Shown: positions 30,601-32,387 of the stretch, piece after piece
Layout of the letters: the number at the start of each line of letters is the position of its first letter
How positions within the stretch are numbered: position 1 is the stretch's first letter
Origin: a bacterium
Lineage (GTDB): Bacteria; Elusimicrobiota; Elusimicrobia; Elusimicrobiales; UBA9959
Direction: 5' to 3'
NCBI GenBank assembly: GCA_021789695.1
Contig: JAJYJH010000021.1
Span: 1 to 32,387, forward strand
DNA: 32,387 nt
Program-made: the position numbers and the translations under genes
Notes under the pieces: generated by a model
What the model saw: only the letters and a program-made list of their open reading frames with translations
What the model was told of the DNA's origin: nothing
Databases searched by the model: none

Positions 30601-30630
30601 GGGGGCCTTGCGGTCCCCGCTCCCTCAATT
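30601..30630 (-). promoter_or_regulatory. intercistronic hairpin between rplK and rplA
   Basis: On the minus strand GAGCGGGGACC pairs imperfectly with GGCCCCCGCGCTC across a GCAA tetraloop, about 20 nt before rplA. It could be a processing site or an autoregulatory L1 target; the sequence alone does not decide. Confidence 0.35.
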
Positions 30631-30650
30631 TCCGCCGCGGTACGGCGAAT

Positions 30651-31085
30651 CTATTCTACGATGTCCACGCCCATGCTGCGGGCGGTACCCTTCACCATCT
30701 CCATCGCATGCTTGACGTCCTTGGTGTTGAGATCCGGCAACTTCTGCTTCGCCACTTCCTCCACCTGCTTGAGCGTCAGCTTGCCGACCTTGTCTTTGTT
30801 CGGCGTGCTGGAGCCCTTGGCGAGACCGGCGGCCTTCAGCACGAGCACCGACATCGGCGGCATCTTCGTGATGAACGTGAAGCTGCGGTCCTCGTACACG
30901 GTGATGACCACGGGGATGCGCACACCCTGCTCGAGCTTCTTGGTTTTCTCGTTGAACTGCTTGCAGAAGTCCATGATGTTGACGCCGTGCTGTCCGAGCG
31001 CCGGGCCGACGGGCGGCGCGGGATTGGCCGAGCCGGCCGGTATCTGGAGCTTTATGAAGGTCTTTACCGCTTTTACTTTAGCCAT
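30651..31085 (-). CDS. rplK: 50S ribosomal protein L11
   Basis: 144 aa. [41 protein letters not shown] is the L11 N-terminal signature, and the C-terminal RNA-binding domain with [11 protein letters not shown]-like end ([15 protein letters not shown]) is complete. L11 forms the GTPase-associated centre with 23S rRNA. It follows nusG by 111 nt. The start has no close Shine-Dalgarno, and a perfect inverted repeat lies just upstream, suggesting controlled translation. Confidence 0.97.
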   Translation of the reverse strand: MAKVKAVKTFIKLQIPAGSANPAPPVGPALGQHGVNIMDFCKQFNEKTKKLEQGVRIPVVITVYEDRSFTFITKMPPMSVLVLKAAGLAKGSSTPNKDKVGKLTLKQVEEVAKQKLPDLNTKDVKHAMEMVKGTARSMGVDIVE

Positions 31086-31095
31086 GATGATAAGA

Positions 31096-31120
31096 TTTAA
31101 GGATTCCTGTTTTCCTTAAA
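31096..31120 (-). promoter_or_regulatory. perfect inverted repeat in the rplK leader
   Basis: TTTAAGGA (31096-31103) and TCCTTAAA (31113-31120) are perfect 8-bp arms around a 9-nt spacer, ending 10 nt before the rplK ATG. In RNA the hairpin would hold AGGA-type Shine-Dalgarno sequences in its stem. Autogenous control of rplKA by L1 is known in E. coli from a site in this leader; a different operator is equally possible. Confidence 0.5.
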
Positions 31121-31196
31121 CTCTCCTTTCTGATCTGTCCTGGATCTCCGCGTAACTACGGACACCCTTAAGCCGCGGAAGCGCGCGGCCCTAGAC

Positions 31197-31730
31197 TTAT
31201 ACTTTCTCTACCTGCAGAAAATCCAGCTCCACCGGGGTGGGGCGGTCGAAAACGGTGACGGTGACGCGCAACTTGGCCTTCGCCTCGTTGACGTCCTCCA
31301 CAAGGCCCATGAAGTGCTTGAACGGCCCCTCGACGATGCGCACGTTCTCGCCTTTCTCGAACTGTACGGCCGGCTTGGGTTTCTCGGCGCTGGTGGAGTT
31401 CTGCAGTTCCAGTATCTGCTGCACCTCCTCCTCTCCCATCGCCACCGGTTTCGGATCGCCCAGGAAGCCGCTGACCCCCTGCACGGCGCGTATGGCCCAG
31501 TAGGTGTTGCTGTCGAGTTCCATGTTAACCAGCACGTAGCCGGGGAAGAACTTGCGCTTGGAGACTTTCTTCTGGTTGTTCTTGACCTGCATCACGTCCT
31601 CAGTGGGGATGAGGACCTGCGCGATGCGGCCCGCGAACTCCGGCGAGTCCGCCTTGGAGCGCAGGGTCTTGAAGACCTTGTCCTCGAAACCCGTGCGTGT
31701 GTGTATGACGTACCAAGCCTTATCTGCCAT
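31197..31730 (-). CDS. nusG: transcription termination/antitermination factor NusG
   Basis: 177 aa. I chose the ATG at 31730 because MADKAWYVIHTRTGFEDKV is the NusG start, with GGGAGG 6 nt upstream; the longer frame is rejected. The NGN domain (about 5-110, with KFFPGYVLVNMELDSNTYWAIRAVQGVSGFLG) binds RNA polymerase, and the C-terminal KOW domain (FEKGENVRIVEGPFKHFMGLVEDVNEAKAKLRVTVTVFDRPTPVEL) is complete. The ATG overlaps the secE stop (TAATG). Confidence 0.97.
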   Translation of the reverse strand: MADKAWYVIHTRTGFEDKVFKTLRSKADSPEFAGRIAQVLIPTEDVMQVKNNQKKVSKRKFFPGYVLVNMELDSNTYWAIRAVQGVSGFLGDPKPVAMGEEEVQQILELQNSTSAEKPKPAVQFEKGENVRIVEGPFKHFMGLVEDVNEAKAKLRVTVTVFDRPTPVELDFLQVEKV

Positions 31731-31918
31731 TAGCGGCCTCCCAGTATGGTCCTGAGCGCGGCCTGCAGCACCAGGTCCACCCCGCTCACATAGATGGCCA
31801 CAAGTATCACCACGACGCTCACAGCTATCGTGGAGCTTATCACATCCTTGCGGCTCAGCCAGGTGACCTTGCCCAGCTCCTCCCATACTTCCTTCAGAAA
31901 ACCGGTGTATTTGTTCAT
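31730..31918 (-). CDS. secE: preprotein translocase subunit SecE
   Basis: 62 aa, the short single-span form found outside Gammaproteobacteria. The amphipathic helix FLKEVWEELGKVTWLSRKDV with the conserved W.S..E/D motif is followed by one membrane segment (about 28-48). It stabilises SecY in the inner membrane. It lies between tRNA-Trp and nusG, the usual rpmG-trnW-secE-nusG order. Confidence 0.95.
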   Translation of the reverse strand: MNKYTGFLKEVWEELGKVTWLSRKDVISSTIAVSVVVILVAIYVSGVDLVLQAALRTILGGR

Positions 31919-31956
31919 AAGCCCGTTGTCCGGCCGCGTGAGGCGGCTCCAAATCT

Positions 31957-32030
31957 TGGCGGGAGCGGAAGGAATCGAACCCTCAGTTGCGGTTTTGGAG
32001 ACCGCTGGTTTACCGTTAACCGACGCTCCC
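31957..32030 (-). tRNA. trnW: tRNA-Trp (anticodon CCA)
   Basis: A 74-nt cloverleaf on the minus strand: acceptor GGGAGCG/CGCTCCC, anticodon stem GCGGT/ACCGC with loop CTCCAAA (anticodon CCA), T arm GAGGG-TTCGATT-CCTTC, and a genome-encoded 3' CCA. It lies between rpmG and secE, its usual place. Confidence 0.95.
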
Positions 32031-32039
32031 GTCTTATAT

Positions 32040-32195
32040 TCAGGACTTCACTTCCTTGTGCGGGGTCTGCTTGCCGCACTTGCGGCAGAACTTCAGTAGT
32101 TCGATCTTGAACTCCTTTTTCTTGCCCCTGGCGTAGTGGTAGTTCTTGTTCTTGCAGACCGTGCAGCCTAAGGTGATATGTATTCTTTCAGCCAT
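32040..32195 (-). CDS. rpmG: 50S ribosomal protein L33 (zinc-ribbon type)
   Basis: 51 aa (MAERIHITLGCTVCKNKNYH..., ending HKEVKS). CTVC and CRKC form the Cys4 zinc ribbon of the zinc-containing L33 form. GGAG lies 7 nt before the ATG at 32195. In the usual tuf-rpmG-trnW-secE-nusG order it follows tuf. Confidence 0.95.
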   Translation of the reverse strand: MAERIHITLGCTVCKNKNYHYARGKKKEFKIELLKFCRKCGKQTPHKEVKS

Positions 32196-32208
32196 TATAA
32201 AACTCCAT

Positions 32209-32250
32209 TAAAATCGGCCGGCGGCGGCCCCGTGAAAGGGGCCCGCCGCC
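32209..32250 (-). terminator. hairpin with short T-tract after tuf
   Basis: GGCGGCGGGCCCC pairs with GGGGCCGCCGCC with one bulge, followed after a few bases by ATTTTAA on the minus strand. The stem is strong but the T-tract short and offset, so this may be a partial terminator between tuf and the rpmG-secE-nusG-rplKA genes. Confidence 0.5.
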
Positions 32251-32260
32251 GCAATGCCGT

Positions 32261-32387
32261 TTACTCTATGATCTCGCTGACGACGCCCGATCCCACGGTG
32301 TGGCCGCCCTCGCGGATAGCGAAGCGCAACCCCTTCTCCATGGCGATCGGCGAGATCAGCTCTACGGTCATCTCGGCGTGGTCGCCG
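32261..32387 (-). CDS. tuf: elongation factor Tu, C-terminal end (cut by window edge)
   Basis: The last 41 codons of EF-Tu ([20 protein letters not shown], then [16 protein letters not shown], ending SEIIE); the rest lies beyond the window. These residues belong to domain III, the tRNA T-stem-binding barrel. Its position upstream of rpmG on the minus strand is the usual tuf-rpmG-trnW-secE arrangement. Confidence 0.97.
   Translation of the reverse strand, partial: GDHAEMTVELISPIAMEKGLRFAIREGGHTVGSGVVSEIIE

Noticed and set aside
31731-31952. N-terminal extension of nusG
   Set aside because: It lies over secE in another frame, and the ATG at 31730 gives the canonical NusG start.

Overview
This is a 32.4 kb, GC-rich chromosomal window from a bacterium. 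It has no CRISPR array, no rRNA and no prophage. The organism looks like a Gram-negative-type lineage, best guess Elusimicrobiota. That guess rests on three things and stays an inference: a PorV/UPF0164-type outer-membrane protein beside a FlgD/T9SS-like C-terminal domain protein, a giant secreted tail-fibre-like repeat protein, and the combination of conserved housekeeping clusters. Almost every gene is on the minus strand.

Layout, left to right. Bases 1-933 hold the 3' part of a plus-strand TrmA/RlmD-type RNA m5U methyltransferase. Bases 974-9181 form a minus-strand operon of four exported proteins: a 448-aa protein with a FlgD/T9SS-like C-terminal domain, a PorV/PorQ-like beta-barrel protein with a TPR tail, a TPR-like periplasmic protein, and a 1632-aa modular repeat protein ending in a formylglycine-generating-enzyme-like (C-type-lectin-like) domain. 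Bases 9233-12684 carry two more exported proteins of unknown function, a SAM methyltransferase and a radical SAM/SPASM enzyme. A divergent lipoprotein with a PGPY repeat follows at 12909 and ends at a very good terminator.

Bases 13744-20564 are housekeeping and accessory genes: tlyA, a DUF2934-DUF2267 protein, a CcdC-like membrane protein, xseB, xseA, rarA, zapA, a ZapB-like coiled coil, and a histidine kinase that is divergent from a single-domain response regulator (20668-21048). Bases 21400-26392 are the conserved infC-rpmI-rplT-pheS-pheT cluster with a small TSCPD protein at its end. An ElyC/YdcF-like protein and a membrane pyrophosphatase (hppA) follow, then rplA, rplK, nusG, secE, tRNA-Trp, rpmG and the 3' end of tuf.

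The most unusual element is at about 21069-21352. On the minus strand, directly after the rho-independent terminator of the pheT/TSCPD operon, there is a roughly 285-nt RNA element with the 5' end, the proximal domain I and a domain V of a group IIC intron. It has no reverse transcriptase and no obvious domain VI. The position just behind a terminator hairpin is the classical group IIC target. Other points of interest are an exact 252-bp in-frame duplication inside the giant secreted protein, start codons placed 6 nt behind -10-like boxes (possible leaderless mRNAs), a C9/T7 homopolymer tract in the ribosome-binding region of the DUF2267 gene, and separation of rplKA from rplJL-rpoBC by hppA.
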